Shown in pieces: positions 17,403-26,890 of a stretch of 64,000 nucleotides of DNA; within the stretch, counting starts at the first letter, position 1, and each line of letters opens with the position of its first letter. The notes beneath the pieces were generated by a model, which was given only the letters and a program-made list of their open reading frames with translations, searched no databases and was not told the DNA's origin. Source of the stretch: Clostridia bacterium (GTDB lineage: Bacteria > Bacillota > Clostridia > Oscillospirales > Acutalibacteraceae); the NCBI GenBank assembly GCA_017548045.1, contig JAFYNR010000031.1:1-64000 (forward strand), read 5' to 3'. The position numbers were made by a program, and so were the translations under genes.

Positions 17403-18709
17403 TATACTTTTTTTTCGGCTTTTTTTACGGTTTCAGCTTCAAGCTCATCCTTCTTTTTGAGCCTTACCTTAACAAGATATGACGTGAGGTTATAGATAAC
17501 CGAGCAAAGAGGAACGCTGAGCAGAATTCCGGGGATACCGAAGGCGGTGCCGCCGACCGAAACAGCAACAAGCACCCATATTCCGGGCAAACCTACGGAT
17601 TTTCCCACAACCTTGGGATAAATCAGATTGCCCTCAAGCTGCTGAAGAACAACGATGAAAACAACAAACCACAGTGCTTTCATCGGGTTGTCAAAGAGAA
17701 TCAGCAGTGCACCGAAGGTCGTACCTATGAACGCACCGAAAACGGGTATAAGCGCCGTAAAACCTACAAGCACCGAAATAACAGCCGCATACGGCATTTT
17801 GAATATCAGCATACCAATGAAACAAAGAACACCTATGATAACCGCTTCAGTAAGCTGACCCGTAATGAAGCTTGTGAAGGTTCTGTCTGCAATTTCTACA
17901 AGATTTGCAAGGCGCTCCACATCGTTCTTTCTTGGCAGAAATGCCTGCAAAAACTTTTTTGCCTGAGCAGAAAGCCTTTCCTTCTGTGCAAGAAGATAGA
18001 GTGAAAAAGCAATCGCAATTATAAGATTCACAATGCCTGTAACGATTGAGCCTGTGAAATCAATGGTTTTATCAACAATACCGCTACTATTGATAAGGTT
18101 TTTGAGAGTGTCAAGAATTTTACTTGAATTAAAGGTTAATTCGGGCAACGTCACACCGTGACTTTCGGCAAAAGCCATAAGCCTCTGTGCCCATATTTCA
18201 ACCTGCGCAATGTACTGCGGTACGGATTTGATAAGCGATTGAAGTGCGTTGACGAATTCGGGTATAATCATAAACACCAATGCAAAAAGCAGGCCGATGA
18301 TAATAACCGTACTGAGAATAAGGCACACGGGCCGCCTTGCCTTCAATCTCTTTTCTTTATCGCATTTTCTGAAAATTCTGTCAAAAACTCTTTCGACGGG
18401 TCTGAGCAGTACGTTTATGACAAACGCAAGGCAGAAGCCTGTTACAAAAGGTGAGATAATTGAAGAAATTGAACCGAATATGCCCGAAACCTTATCTGTG
18501 TTGTTTATTCCCCAGGCAAAAAGAACTATGAATGCGGCAAGTCCTGCAACATACTTAAAGGTGTTTTTGTTGAATTCAAAAACGATTTTTCCGCCGTTGC
18601 TTTTATTCTTTTTTTCCGGAGTGTCAACTCCGCCGTCCTCGGGGATAACGCTGGCAATAAGATCTTTTGAGGTAGGCTCGGTGGGCTGAGTGTTATTGTT
18701 ATTTTCCAT
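17402..18709 (-). CDS. AI-2E family (PerM-like) transporter
   Basis: This 435-residue membrane protein has about eight predicted hydrophobic segments and the conserved C-terminal block LEGNLIYPKVVGKSVGLPGIWVLVAVSVGG of the AI-2E/PerM family. The family includes exporters of the quorum signal AI-2 but also proteins with other cargo, so the substrate is uncertain. N-terminal (about 1-45) and C-terminal tails are charged and probably cytosolic. Its ATG lies 1 bp after the stop codon of the permease gene at 18711, so the two genes form an operon. Confidence 0.87.
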   Translation of the reverse strand: MENNNNTQPTEPTSKDLIASVIPEDGGVDTPEKKNKSNGGKIVFEFNKNTFKYVAGLAAFIVLFAWGINNTDKVSGIFGSISSIISPFVTGFCLAFVINVLLRPVERVFDRIFRKCDKEKRLKARRPVCLILSTVIIIGLLFALVFMIIPEFVNALQSLIKSVPQYIAQVEIWAQRLMAFAESHGVTLPELTFNSSKILDTLKNLINSSGIVDKTIDFTGSIVTGIVNLIIAIAFSLYLLAQKERLSAQAKKFLQAFLPRKNDVERLANLVEIADRTFTSFITGQLTEAVIIGVLCFIGMLIFKMPYAAVISVLVGFTALIPVFGAFIGTTFGALLILFDNPMKALWFVVFIVVLQQLEGNLIYPKVVGKSVGLPGIWVLVAVSVGGTAFGIPGILLSVPLCSVIYNLTSYLVKVRLKKKDELEAETVKKAEKKV

Positions 18710-18710
18710 T

Positions 18711-20120
18711 TTATGCCTTTATCTTTGAACCGATATCCTTCTTTTTCATAAAGATAACACCGATAACCATAATTATTGCAAAAATTATGAGATAACCGGG
18801 GATTTCACCTGCGTGTGCTTTAACAGAAGCGATAACCATAAAGATACTGCCTGCGATGGCAAGCACGGGAGCAACAAAACGCTTGAAGCCCTTGAAATCC
18901 TTGTTAGTCATCATTTTAATAAAGACAGGGATATAGAAGGGATAAATTGTAACGATGGGAAGCTCGGTGGGGTCGAATGCAAACATACCCAGCTTGCCGC
19001 TGAACGAACTGAATGATGCACAGTAGAAGTAGAAGAGCCATGCAGCGCAGAGAAGAAGACCGAAAACAGCCGAGTTTGCAGGCATATTTGTGTTCTTGTC
19101 AACGTCTGCAAACACCTTGGGCGAGGGACCTCTGCCTCTGGTTGAAAGTGAATAAAGACCTCTTGTGCAGCCCAGCATAAGACCGTTGAGTGTGCCGAGA
19201 CAGGATATAATAACGAAAACGAAAATGCCGGTACCCATAATGTTGCCGAATACGTTTGCAAATGCAAGCTTGGCACCAGTCATACCGTTAACGAGCATAG
19301 TTTCGTTATCAACGGCACCGGCAAGACCTACGTAGTAGAAAACGTAAATCGCAACGATGATGATTGAACCGATAACAAGTGCTCTGGGAAGATTTTTCTT
19401 TGCATCTTTGATTTCAGCGTTGATTGACGTTGCGATAATCCAGCCTTCATATGCAAAAACCGTTGCGCATACTGCGCTGAAAACAGCATCGAAGTTTGAT
19501 GCGGGGGGAGTGAGGTTGTTTTCGGTGAAAACCGAGGGATCAACGAGTTCCGTGAAGTTCTTCACAAGCGTGCCGTTTGAAAGACCGTAGATCGAGCCGA
19601 CAACAGCCATAAGAAGAAGGGGAACAAGCTTGATAAACGTTGTTGAAACCTGGAATTTACCCGCAATGACAGGAGAAAGAGCGTTCATAGCATAACTGCC
19701 TACAAGGTAGAAGCAGGCAAGCGCAAAGCAAAGACCGCTTGTTTCGGGGTTTTCCTGATTGAATACTATGAGGGTGAACCTTGCGGAAAGCCAAGCGAGA
19801 GCCATTGTAAGAGTGGGATAATAAATCGTTGAAAGGAACCAGCCTGCAAGGTAAGCGTATTTTTCGCCTACTGCAGCTTCAGCGTAGTCAACAACGCCGT
19901 TTACTTTTTCATATTTTGTTGCCATAATGGAGAAGGTGTATGCACAAATAATCATGATAATACCGCCGATAACCCATGAAAGGATACCGAGCTTCAGATT
20001 ACCGCCCGTAACCTGAAGAATTTTTTCTGCCTTGAAGAAAACACCGCTGCCTACTACAATACCTACAACCATACAGATTGCGGTGAGCAGACCGTATTTC
20101 TTCTTAAGTTCTGTTGCCAT
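18711..20120 (-). CDS. APC-superfamily amino acid permease
   Basis: This 469-residue transporter has about twelve predicted transmembrane helices. The N-terminal GIVVGSGVFFKAEKIL matches the helix-1 substrate-binding motif G-x-G-x-x of APC amino acid transporters. FAYEGWIIATSINAEIKDAKKNLPRAL is the conserved helix 6 region. These are usually proton-coupled importers or exchangers. GGAGG lies 7 bp before the ATG and a promoter lies upstream; the AI-2E family gene follows with a 1-bp gap. Confidence 0.9.
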   Translation of the reverse strand: MATELKKKYGLLTAICMVVGIVVGSGVFFKAEKILQVTGGNLKLGILSWVIGGIIMIICAYTFSIMATKYEKVNGVVDYAEAAVGEKYAYLAGWFLSTIYYPTLTMALAWLSARFTLIVFNQENPETSGLCFALACFYLVGSYAMNALSPVIAGKFQVSTTFIKLVPLLLMAVVGSIYGLSNGTLVKNFTELVDPSVFTENNLTPPASNFDAVFSAVCATVFAYEGWIIATSINAEIKDAKKNLPRALVIGSIIIVAIYVFYYVGLAGAVDNETMLVNGMTGAKLAFANVFGNIMGTGIFVFVIISCLGTLNGLMLGCTRGLYSLSTRGRGPSPKVFADVDKNTNMPANSAVFGLLLCAAWLFYFYCASFSSFSGKLGMFAFDPTELPIVTIYPFYIPVFIKMMTNKDFKGFKRFVAPVLAIAGSIFMVIASVKAHAGEIPGYLIIFAIIMVIGVIFMKKKDIGSKIKA

Positions 20121-20155
20121 TTAATAACCTCCAAATCATAATTAGGTTAATTAAA

Positions 20156-20184
20156 ATTTTACAATTTTCTCACAGAATTGTCAA
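20156..20184 (-). promoter_or_regulatory. Promoter of the amino acid permease operon
   Basis: On the minus strand, -35 TTGACA (20179-20184) and -10 TAAAAT (20156-20161) are separated by 17 bp, about 36 bp before the permease ATG. Confidence 0.75.
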
Positions 20185-20233
20185 TGTTTTTTAGTCTAAA
20201 TGATGTAATAATTATTACCGTATAATCCGGAAC

Positions 20234-20262
20234 TTGCCTAAATCGGATAAATGTGATAAAAT
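20234..20262 (+). promoter_or_regulatory. Probable promoter of small lipoprotein gene
   Basis: -35 TTGCCT (20234-20239) and -10 TAAAAT (20257-20262) are spaced by 17 bp, 30 bp before the start codon at 20292. Confidence 0.6.
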
Positions 20263-20291
20263 GTATTCAAATTTGTTTACGGAGGATGCTT

Positions 20292-20687
20292 ATGCTGAAA
20301 AGAATTATTTCCGCTTTGTGTGTAACGGTTATTGCCGTGAGCTTTACAGCCTGCCAAAAAATCGACGGCGGCAATACAGGTTCAACCGATTCAAAAGCCG
20401 CTTCTCAAAAGGTGACGAGAATATACAATAGTTTTGCAGACGTTTTGCCTTCTTTTGATTTCGACGGTGAAAAGACAGAGAATTACAAGGAGGGAATAAG
20501 CTATTCTTTCAGTGCGAAATGTTCCGACAGTAAATTCAAAAAATACATCGACAAGGTGAATAAAGCAGGTTTTGACCAAAAACCGTCGGAAGGCAAAGGC
20601 TACTATGCAGCTTACAGTGAAGACGGATATTACACCGAAATAACCCTTGTCAACGGAAATATAACCGTGTTTATCAAGCGTAAATGA
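20292..20687 (+). CDS. Small exported lipoprotein, function unknown
   Basis: This 131-residue protein begins MLKRIISALCVTV and has a lipobox ending SFTAC, so it should be a membrane-anchored lipoprotein. The mature part is small, charged and rich in Lys, Ser and Tyr, with no recognised motif. The ATG at 20292 has GGAGG 6 bp upstream and gives a clean signal peptide; upstream in-frame starts do not. It is a single gene with its own promoter and terminator. Confidence 0.7.
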   Translation: MLKRIISALCVTVIAVSFTACQKIDGGNTGSTDSKAASQKVTRIYNSFADVLPSFDFDGEKTENYKEGISYSFSAKCSDSKFKKYIDKVNKAGFDQKPSEGKGYYAAYSEDGYYTEITLVNGNITVFIKRK

Positions 20688-20706
20688 CATTAAAAGCAAA
20701 ATAAAT

Positions 20707-20746
20707 GGCTTGGGCAGGAAACATAACCTGCTCAAGCCGTTTTTTT
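20707..20746. terminator. Intrinsic terminator of small lipoprotein gene
   Basis: A 12-bp stem GGCTTGGGCAGG with CCTGCTCAAGCC (one mismatched pair) is followed by GTTTTTTT. It lies between the lipoprotein gene and the converging spoIVA, and could serve both. Confidence 0.87.
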
Positions 20747-22223
20747 ACAGGATTATACAAATTAATCCGCTGCATCCTTCGTTTATGACTCTTTCAAGTG
20801 TTTCACGGAGTTTGAGCCTTGCATCAGAAGGCATACGGTAAAGCTTGTTGTGAAGACCTTCGTTGACCAGTCTGTGCAACGAGGTGCCGAAAATGTTTGA
20901 TTGCCATATCATCGATGGATTTTCTTCAAATTCCTTCAGCAGATATTTTATCAGTTCCTCCGACTGGCTTTCCGAGCCTACGATGGGTGCAACTTCTGTC
21001 TGTATATCGGCCCTCATAATGTGGAGCGATGGTGCGCTTGCTTTAAGTCTGACTCCGTATCTTCCGCCCTGCTTCATTATTTCGGGTTCTTCCAGCGTAA
21101 GGTCATCAACGTCGGGGAGCACGATTCCGTAGCCCGTGGCTTCAACCTCATCAAGAGCATCCTGAATACGCTTGTAGCCGCTTTGAGCAGCGGAAAATTC
21201 TTTCATTTTCTTCATAAGCTGCTGCTCGTTTTCAACCGAAACACCTGTTTCTTCTCCAAGAATTTTGAAGAAAAGGGAAGGGTTAAGTGTAACCGATATA
21301 CCTGCACCGCCTTCGGAAAGATTAATGCTGTCTACCGTTGATTTTTCTACGTGCTCGCTGTCTGAAATCCTGCTTGCAAAAACCTTTACGTCGTTTACCT
21401 TTTTCAGATTTCCGGCAAGTGAGCTTATTTTACCGAATATATCCGAGCGAAGCCAGTGTTCTCTGTCAAGCGAAGTGATCCACGCAGGAAGATCGATTTT
21501 TACCTCTTTTATCGGGAATTCAAACAGGATTTGTGACAGTATTTCGCTGATTTCTTCTCCCGTAAGCTCAAGACAGTTGACGGGCACAACGGGAACTCCG
21601 TAGTTTTCCGACATTTCGTGTGCAAGTGAAACTGCGGCAGACGATGAGGGCGATTTGCAGTTAAGAAGTACAACGAAGGGCTTTTCAAGTGCTTTCAATT
21701 CGCTTATAACCCGCTTTTCGGCTTCTTCATATTCTTTGCGAGGGATTTCGCTTATTGAGCCGTCGGTAGTAACGACAAGACCTATTGTCGAATGCTCGGT
21801 AATAACCTTCTGCGTGCCGATTTCGGCCGCCATATTGAAAGGAATTTCATCCTCGTACCACGGCGTTTTCACCATTCTCGGTGCTTCTCCCTCTATGTAT
21901 CCCAGCGAAGACGGAACGATATATCCTACACAGTCAATCATTCTAACCTTCATTTTTGAGTTTGAAGGCAGATTGATTTCAACCGCATCCTCGGGGATGA
22001 ATTTTGGTTCCGTTGTCATAATGGTGCGGCCTGCTGATGACTGGGGAAGCTCGTCTGTTGCTCTTTCCCGACGGGCATCGTCGCTGATGTGAGGCAAGAC
22101 CATGGATTCCATAAACTTTTTGATGAATGTGCTTTTCCCGGTTCTTACGGGTCCCACTACGCCGATATAAATATCGCCTCCCGTGCGTGCGGCTATGTCC
22201 TGATAAATGTTACTGTTTGCCAT
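20745..22223 (-). CDS. spoIVA: Stage IV sporulation protein A
   Basis: This 492-residue ATPase is the base layer of the spore coat. It polymerises on the forespore surface under control of ATP hydrolysis. The N-terminal P-loop GPVRTGKS is near residues 24-31, followed by the family sequence SAGRTIMTTEPKFIPEDAVEI. The full length and the C-terminal half match the normal 490-residue form. GGAGG lies 7 bp upstream of the ATG. It implies that the organism forms, or recently formed, endospores. Confidence 0.96.
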   Translation of the reverse strand: MANSNIYQDIAARTGGDIYIGVVGPVRTGKSTFIKKFMESMVLPHISDDARRERATDELPQSSAGRTIMTTEPKFIPEDAVEINLPSNSKMKVRMIDCVGYIVPSSLGYIEGEAPRMVKTPWYEDEIPFNMAAEIGTQKVITEHSTIGLVVTTDGSISEIPRKEYEEAEKRVISELKALEKPFVVLLNCKSPSSSAAVSLAHEMSENYGVPVVPVNCLELTGEEISEILSQILFEFPIKEVKIDLPAWITSLDREHWLRSDIFGKISSLAGNLKKVNDVKVFASRISDSEHVEKSTVDSINLSEGGAGISVTLNPSLFFKILGEETGVSVENEQQLMKKMKEFSAAQSGYKRIQDALDEVEATGYGIVLPDVDDLTLEEPEIMKQGGRYGVRLKASAPSLHIMRADIQTEVAPIVGSESQSEELIKYLLKEFEENPSMIWQSNIFGTSLHRLVNEGLHNKLYRMPSDARLKLRETLERVINEGCSGLICIIL

Positions 22224-22293
22224 TTCAAGTCCTCCGAATTCACATTTTATTGCTTTCCATAAACAATATGCGAATTCGGGACAATGTATGACA

Positions 22294-22327
22294 CAAAAGA
22301 AAGTGCCTTGCCGAAGCAGGGCACTTT
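22294..22327 (-). terminator. Intrinsic terminator after the secreted lipase gene
   Basis: On the minus strand, AAAGTGCC and GGCACTTT pair around a 12-base loop and are followed by CTTTTGTG, just after the stop codon at 22333. Confidence 0.7.
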
Positions 22328-22332
22328 CCTTT

Positions 22333-23853
22333 TCAGAACGATTCTTTTATCATTTCGAATATTGAAATTACGATTATGTCCTCGTCTCTGCGAGTTTCAA
22401 CGGGTAAATCGCTGCTTGCAGGCTTGAGTTCGTCACTGCCCGTAAGCATCATAAACTGAGGATAAAGCTCGTTTGAACGTACCGTGGGCTGACCTTTGTA
22501 GTTGAGCGCCCAGTTGATAAATTCAAGGTATTCGTCACCGAAATCCGAGTGGCCGCTGTCTCTGACAAACCAGGTGTATTCGGGAAAAGCGCAGGTGGAA
22601 GCGTCAATTATTCCGTCGGGTGAAAGGTGATTGTGTCCGCACTTTCTGTTTGCCTGCTTGTAGTTTTCGCCCAGTGTGCCGTTTATGGGAGCGCAGGTTG
22701 CGCCGAGAGTCATATATTTTGTGTCAATAAGATAATCCGACTGACCTGCGGGCTCGGCTGTGACGGGTATTGATGAAATATTGTAGCCTGCGCTGATGAT
22801 GATTTTTGCACCGTCAGCCTTTGCCTGCTTGAGGATTTTTTCGGCTTTTGTCTGCACGTTGTCGTGGTAATAGTCGATTTTTTCAACAAGACCGTCGTAT
22901 TTTTCGTCGCCCTTGAGCATTATTTCTTTTGCTTCGTCGTAATATTCATCGGGCACGAAGGACCAAAGACCGGGCATAGTTCCGAAAATATCAATAAGGC
23001 ATTCGTCAAAAATCTTGTCAAGCTGAGCATCAAGCATTTTCTGAACGTAGTTCAGTGCGAAATCCGCAAGACCGTAATCGCAGAGAAGTGACACAACGGC
23101 ACCGATAAGCTGACTCTGTGCGTCCTCGTAACCCATAATTCCTTTGAGGTATGTTTCAAGAGCTTCGCCTTTATGGGAAACAGAGATTTCTTCCGTGAAA
23201 AGAGCGCCTACAAGAGAAAGTCCCTTATATGCAGGTGAAAGACATACGAGCTTGTCAATATTTTTTCCGCCGTAGAGCTCAAGGTATGACATAAGCACGG
23301 TGTTACCCTGGCTGTGGCAGGCAAAGGAAATCTTTTTATGCCCCGTTGTTGCTTTTACTTCATCGACAAAATCTCTGAGAAGCTTTGCATTGTCAACCGG
23401 AGAAAGCCGCCAATCGTAAAGAAACGTGAAATATTTATCGTCAATATCCTCGTTGGTGAGAGTGTGAGCGATTTTATGCAAATCCGCTTCAATTCCGTCA
23501 AATTCCACACCTGAATTTTCGATTGCCGTACCGTCGGGATTGAGTGCGGCGGCGCCGAGCATTTTTTCTGCGCCCCTTGCGGCGTACTTACCGAAAATTC
23601 TGTCATTGCCCACAAGCAGACCGCCCATAACGGCCATAAGCAGGTCGGGTACCGAATTTGCTATTGCATCGCCCGAGGGAGGGAAAACGGAAACGGGTTC
23701 CTCGCTGTCAAGCTCGTTGTAAATCGGAGCGCCGAAGCCGGGGATATAAATGACGGGAGTATGTCCGCAGTTACAGTTTTTTGCCGCAAAAGCAGGTGTG
23801 CATAGGCTGAAAACAAGCCCTGCCGCAAGAATGATGCTGATAAGTTTTTTCAT
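22333..23853 (-). CDS. Secreted LCAT-like alpha/beta hydrolase (lipase/acyltransferase)
   Basis: This 506-residue protein has a signal peptide (MKKLISIILAAGLVF...TPAFA) and then a Cys-rich start (NCNCGH). VIYIPGFGAPIY is the oxyanion-side strand and FACHSQGNTVLMSYL carries the nucleophilic Ser in a C-H-S-Q-G elbow, where the usual first Gly is Cys. The layout, with RLSPVDNAKLL after YDWR, resembles lecithin:cholesterol acyltransferase-type hydrolases. The ATG at 23853 has GGAAGG upstream. The last 40 residues may hold a cell-contact segment, but no sorting motif is visible. It would act on lipids or esters outside the cell. Confidence 0.78.
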   Translation of the reverse strand: MKKLISIILAAGLVFSLCTPAFAAKNCNCGHTPVIYIPGFGAPIYNELDSEEPVSVFPPSGDAIANSVPDLLMAVMGGLLVGNDRIFGKYAARGAEKMLGAAALNPDGTAIENSGVEFDGIEADLHKIAHTLTNEDIDDKYFTFLYDWRLSPVDNAKLLRDFVDEVKATTGHKKISFACHSQGNTVLMSYLELYGGKNIDKLVCLSPAYKGLSLVGALFTEEISVSHKGEALETYLKGIMGYEDAQSQLIGAVVSLLCDYGLADFALNYVQKMLDAQLDKIFDECLIDIFGTMPGLWSFVPDEYYDEAKEIMLKGDEKYDGLVEKIDYYHDNVQTKAEKILKQAKADGAKIIISAGYNISSIPVTAEPAGQSDYLIDTKYMTLGATCAPINGTLGENYKQANRKCGHNHLSPDGIIDASTCAFPEYTWFVRDSGHSDFGDEYLEFINWALNYKGQPTVRSNELYPQFMMLTGSDELKPASSDLPVETRRDEDIIVISIFEMIKESF

Positions 23854-23870
23854 TGTCGTACCCTTCCTCA

Positions 23871-24320
23871 TTATGAATTATATTCAGCCGCTCGGGCTGT
23901 TGCCAGTTTGTCGCAGCGTTCGTTTTCGGGGTGCCCCGCATGACCCTTGACCCACACGATTTTATACTCGTGCTTGCGGATTTCCGTTATTAATTCCTGC
24001 CACAATTCGGGATTAAGCACGGGCTTTTTATCCGCTTTTTTCCAGCCGTTTTTCATCCAGTTCCATATCCAGCCCTGCAAAAACGCATCGGCAACGTATT
24101 TTGAATCGGTGTAAACGGTAACGTCACATTTCTGATTTAATTTTTTCAGTGCTTCAATAACGGCTGTCAGCTCCATACGGTTGTTGGTCGTGGGATTTTC
24201 TCCGCCGCTGAGTTCCATTTCGTGACCGCCGTAGCGAAGAATGGCGCCCCATCCTCCCGGACCGGGGTTGCCCGAACAGGCACCGTCTGTGAATATATCA
24301 ACCTTTTTCAGTTCTGCCAT
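23871..24320 (-). CDS. rnhA: Ribonuclease HI
   Basis: This 149-residue enzyme cleaves the RNA strand of RNA-DNA hybrids. The four acidic residues are in place: [33 protein letters not shown] and ENERCDKLA. The conserved His is in [10 protein letters not shown]. The ATG at 24320 has CGGAG 6 bp upstream; a longer reading adds 34 residues that do not belong to the family. The next gene (secreted lipase) starts 17 bp after its stop codon. Confidence 0.95.
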   Translation of the reverse strand: MAELKKVDIFTDGACSGNPGPGGWGAILRYGGHEMELSGGENPTTNNRMELTAVIEALKKLNQKCDVTVYTDSKYVADAFLQGWIWNWMKNGWKKADKKPVLNPELWQELITEIRKHEYKIVWVKGHAGHPENERCDKLATARAAEYNS

Positions 24321-24451
24321 AAGATTCTCCGAAGTAAATTTATAATTGGTAATTATATCACCATTTTTTTGAATAAACAATAGGAAAACGGTTATTTTCA
24401 GAAAAAATGCCAATAATATCACTCGAAAAAGTTTTCGGAAGGACTGATGTT

Positions 24452-26758
24452 ATGAAAGCAGTGATTATGGCTGGCGGAGAAGGAAGAAGACTCAGACCCT
24501 TGACCTGCACGTTACCGAAGCCTATGGCAAAAATTCTCGGCAAACCCATTATTGAGTACATTTTTGACCTGCTTTGTGCAGGGGGAGTGAAGCGTGCGGC
24601 TGTTACGCTGGGGTATCTGCCCCATATGATTGAGGAGTCGTATGAAGGCGGGTACAAAGGTCTTGAGCTTGATTTTATCAGAGAGGATGAACCTTTGGGC
24701 ACTGCCGGAAGTGTAAAAAACGCAGCCGCTGAATTTGAAGAACCGTTTTTTGTCGTCAGCGGTGATGCTCTTTGTAATTTTGATTTGAATAAGATTATGG
24801 CATATCACAAGGCAAGCGGTGCGGCGGTGACCGTTGTTGCGGTTGAAGCATCCGACCCGAGAGAATACGGTGTTGTAAGGGTTGATAAAGAAAACCGCGT
24901 GACGGGTTTTATCGAAAAACCGTCGTGGAATCAGGCTGTAAGCAATCTTGCAAACACGGGAGTTTACGTTATCAGTCCCAAGTGTCTTGAACTTATTCCC
25001 AAAGGTAAGCCCTATGACTTTGCATCGGACTTGTTTCCTCTTATGCTTGAAAGGGGAATGCCGATTTATTGCTATCATACATCGGATTACTGGTGTGATA
25101 TAGGCAGTGTTGAAGCGTATATGAAGTGTCAGAGGGATGCATTTGACGGAAAAATAAAGCTGTTGTCGGGCGAAACCGCAAAAGGCATCTATACCGAAAA
25201 TCGTCTCCCTTCGGGTGATTACAGCATCGTACCGCCCGTGTTTATAGGTAACAATACCGAAATCTCAGACGGTGCCGTAATAGGTCCGTATGCAGTCATA
25301 GGTGATGGGTGCTGTATCGGAAGAAATTCAAAAATAAGATATTCCGTCGTTTCGGATAATTGCTGCTTTGCCGCCGATACTTCCGTAACAGGTGCGCTCA
25401 TATGCTCGGGTGCGGCACTGAGAAGCAGATGTTCAATGTATGAAAACAGTGTTGCAGGTTCGGGTTGTGTTATCGGTGAGGATGTGTGCGTGAAACCGGG
25501 TGTAAGCATATGGCCGGGCAAGGTTGTCGGCAAAGGCACCGCTGTCGGTTCAAACGTAAAATACGGCAACGTAAAAGCCGAATATTTCAGCGGCGGCAGA
25601 GTGAGTGAAGGCGGCGGTGTAAGGCTCGGTGCCGAAAACTGCGTTCGCCTCGGTGCTTCGCTGGGCAGTGTGGCGGAGGGGCGTAAAATTGCGTTGGCTT
25701 GTGACGGCACGCCTTATTCACGGATAATGTGCCGTGCAATGGCGGCAGGCATAAGTGAAACGGGTGCCGCAGTGTGGGATTTCGGTGAATGCTTTGAGTC
25801 TCAGTTCAGATATCTTGTCAACGTATGCGGGCTTGAAGCAGGGGCTTTTGCCGGCAGCGGCGATGAAAGATATGTTGAGTTTTGTTCACGCGGAGGGTTG
25901 AGCTTGCCTTGCAGACTTGAAAGGCAGCTTGAAGCGGCAATGTCAAGATGCGAATTCAGAGAGGCATCCGACACGGAGCTTGCAGATCCTGCCGATATGT
26001 CGGGTATGAAACATCTGTACGTGCAGGGTATTATGACGCAGCTACCCTTCGCTTTGAAGGAAAAAGCGGTTTTTAAATCCGAAAACTCCGCAATAAGGAA
26101 TCTGATATCCTCCTGCATTTCAAGTCTGAGCGCGGAAGAAGACGGCAATACCGTGTTTGAGGTGAGTTCCGACGGTGCAAAACTGTCTGCGTTTTGTGAC
26201 GGAAAGAACTACGGTTACGAAAAGCTGCTTGCCGTTGCCTGCGATGATGAAATGAGTAAGGGCAGGGATGTTGCGGTGCCTTATGATTCGCCGGAATATC
26301 TTAATCTGATTGCTGAAAAATACGGCAGAAGGGTTTACAGATATCTTTCAACTCCTGCCGACGGTGCGGATGCGAAGGCAAGGCAGCTTGCGGCAAAACA
26401 GCCTTTTGTCAGAGACGGCCTTTTCCTTGCGGCGAAACTTCTTTCGGTTATGAAGGAGAAAAACTGCAAACTTGAAAATCTTGTTTCACTGCTTCCGGAA
26501 AAGTGTGTAGTGAGAAAAACCGTCAGAATAAATTTTTCACCTTCCTACCTGTTTGACCTTGCAGGCGAGGCGACAGGGGTAACGGGTAATGACCGCGAAG
26601 GTATAAAAATTGTCCGAAACGACGGAAGCCTGCGTGTTATTCCCGAAAGAGGAGGCGTAAGCGTGCGTATTCTTGCTGAGGCGGATACCGCCGAAACCGC
26701 AGAGGAAATTTGTGCAGGTTTTGAGGATATCATAAACAATGCAAACGACAAAGTTTAG
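24452..26758 (+). CDS. NDP-sugar pyrophosphorylase with LbH and phosphomannomutase-like domain
   Basis: This 768-residue protein has a nucleotidyltransferase domain (about 1-230) starting MKAVIMAGGEGRRLRPLT with KPMAKILGKPIIEY and GDALCNFD. A left-handed beta-helix (about 245-390) and a phosphohexomutase-like C-terminal half follow. This is the layout of fused mannose-1-phosphate guanylyltransferase/phosphomannomutase proteins. The mutase part looks degenerate: no recognisable phosphoserine loop (S-x-NP type) is seen, only CDGTPYSR and AGSGDERY at the expected places. A sugar nucleotide for envelope glycans is a likely product. The ATG at 24452 has AAGGA 8 bp upstream. Confidence 0.82.
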   Translation: MKAVIMAGGEGRRLRPLTCTLPKPMAKILGKPIIEYIFDLLCAGGVKRAAVTLGYLPHMIEESYEGGYKGLELDFIREDEPLGTAGSVKNAAAEFEEPFFVVSGDALCNFDLNKIMAYHKASGAAVTVVAVEASDPREYGVVRVDKENRVTGFIEKPSWNQAVSNLANTGVYVISPKCLELIPKGKPYDFASDLFPLMLERGMPIYCYHTSDYWCDIGSVEAYMKCQRDAFDGKIKLLSGETAKGIYTENRLPSGDYSIVPPVFIGNNTEISDGAVIGPYAVIGDGCCIGRNSKIRYSVVSDNCCFAADTSVTGALICSGAALRSRCSMYENSVAGSGCVIGEDVCVKPGVSIWPGKVVGKGTAVGSNVKYGNVKAEYFSGGRVSEGGGVRLGAENCVRLGASLGSVAEGRKIALACDGTPYSRIMCRAMAAGISETGAAVWDFGECFESQFRYLVNVCGLEAGAFAGSGDERYVEFCSRGGLSLPCRLERQLEAAMSRCEFREASDTELADPADMSGMKHLYVQGIMTQLPFALKEKAVFKSENSAIRNLISSCISSLSAEEDGNTVFEVSSDGAKLSAFCDGKNYGYEKLLAVACDDEMSKGRDVAVPYDSPEYLNLIAEKYGRRVYRYLSTPADGADAKARQLAAKQPFVRDGLFLAAKLLSVMKEKNCKLENLVSLLPEKCVVRKTVRINFSPSYLFDLAGEATGVTGNDREGIKIVRNDGSLRVIPERGGVSVRILAEADTAETAEEICAGFEDIINNANDKV

Positions 26759-26777
26759 TAATATATATAAATATATC

Positions 26778-26806
26778 TTGACTTTATAAGCACAAAAAGA
26801 TAAAAT
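26778..26806 (+). promoter_or_regulatory. Promoter of the rnj-gdpP-rplI-dnaB operon
   Basis: -35 TTGACT (26778-26783) and -10 TAAAAT (26801-26806) are spaced by 17 bp. The start would fall just before the stem-loop at 26814-26832. Confidence 0.75.
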
Positions 26807-26813
26807 ATACCGT

Positions 26814-26832
26814 GGGGCAGGAGCACTGCCCC
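26814..26832 (+). promoter_or_regulatory. GC-rich stem-loop at the 5' end of the RNase J message
   Basis: GGGGCAG and CTGCCCC form a perfect 7-bp stem with a 5-base loop. It should begin within about 5 nt of the predicted transcript 5' end. No U-run follows, so it is not a terminator. A 5'-terminal hairpin can shield an mRNA from 5'-end-dependent decay. Confidence 0.55.
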
Positions 26833-26890
26833 GCGAACTGAACATAATTTGAGATTTATATACACCGAATTTTCAGGTAAAGGAGAATAT

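Noticed and set aside
24512-25078. Minus-strand open frame opposite the pyrophosphorylase
   Set aside because: Composition and lack of start signals mark it as antisense to the well supported nucleotidyltransferase domain.
26814-26832. Hairpin considered as a terminator of the upstream gene
   Set aside because: No U-run follows and it lies just downstream of a good promoter, so it is more likely a 5' UTR element.
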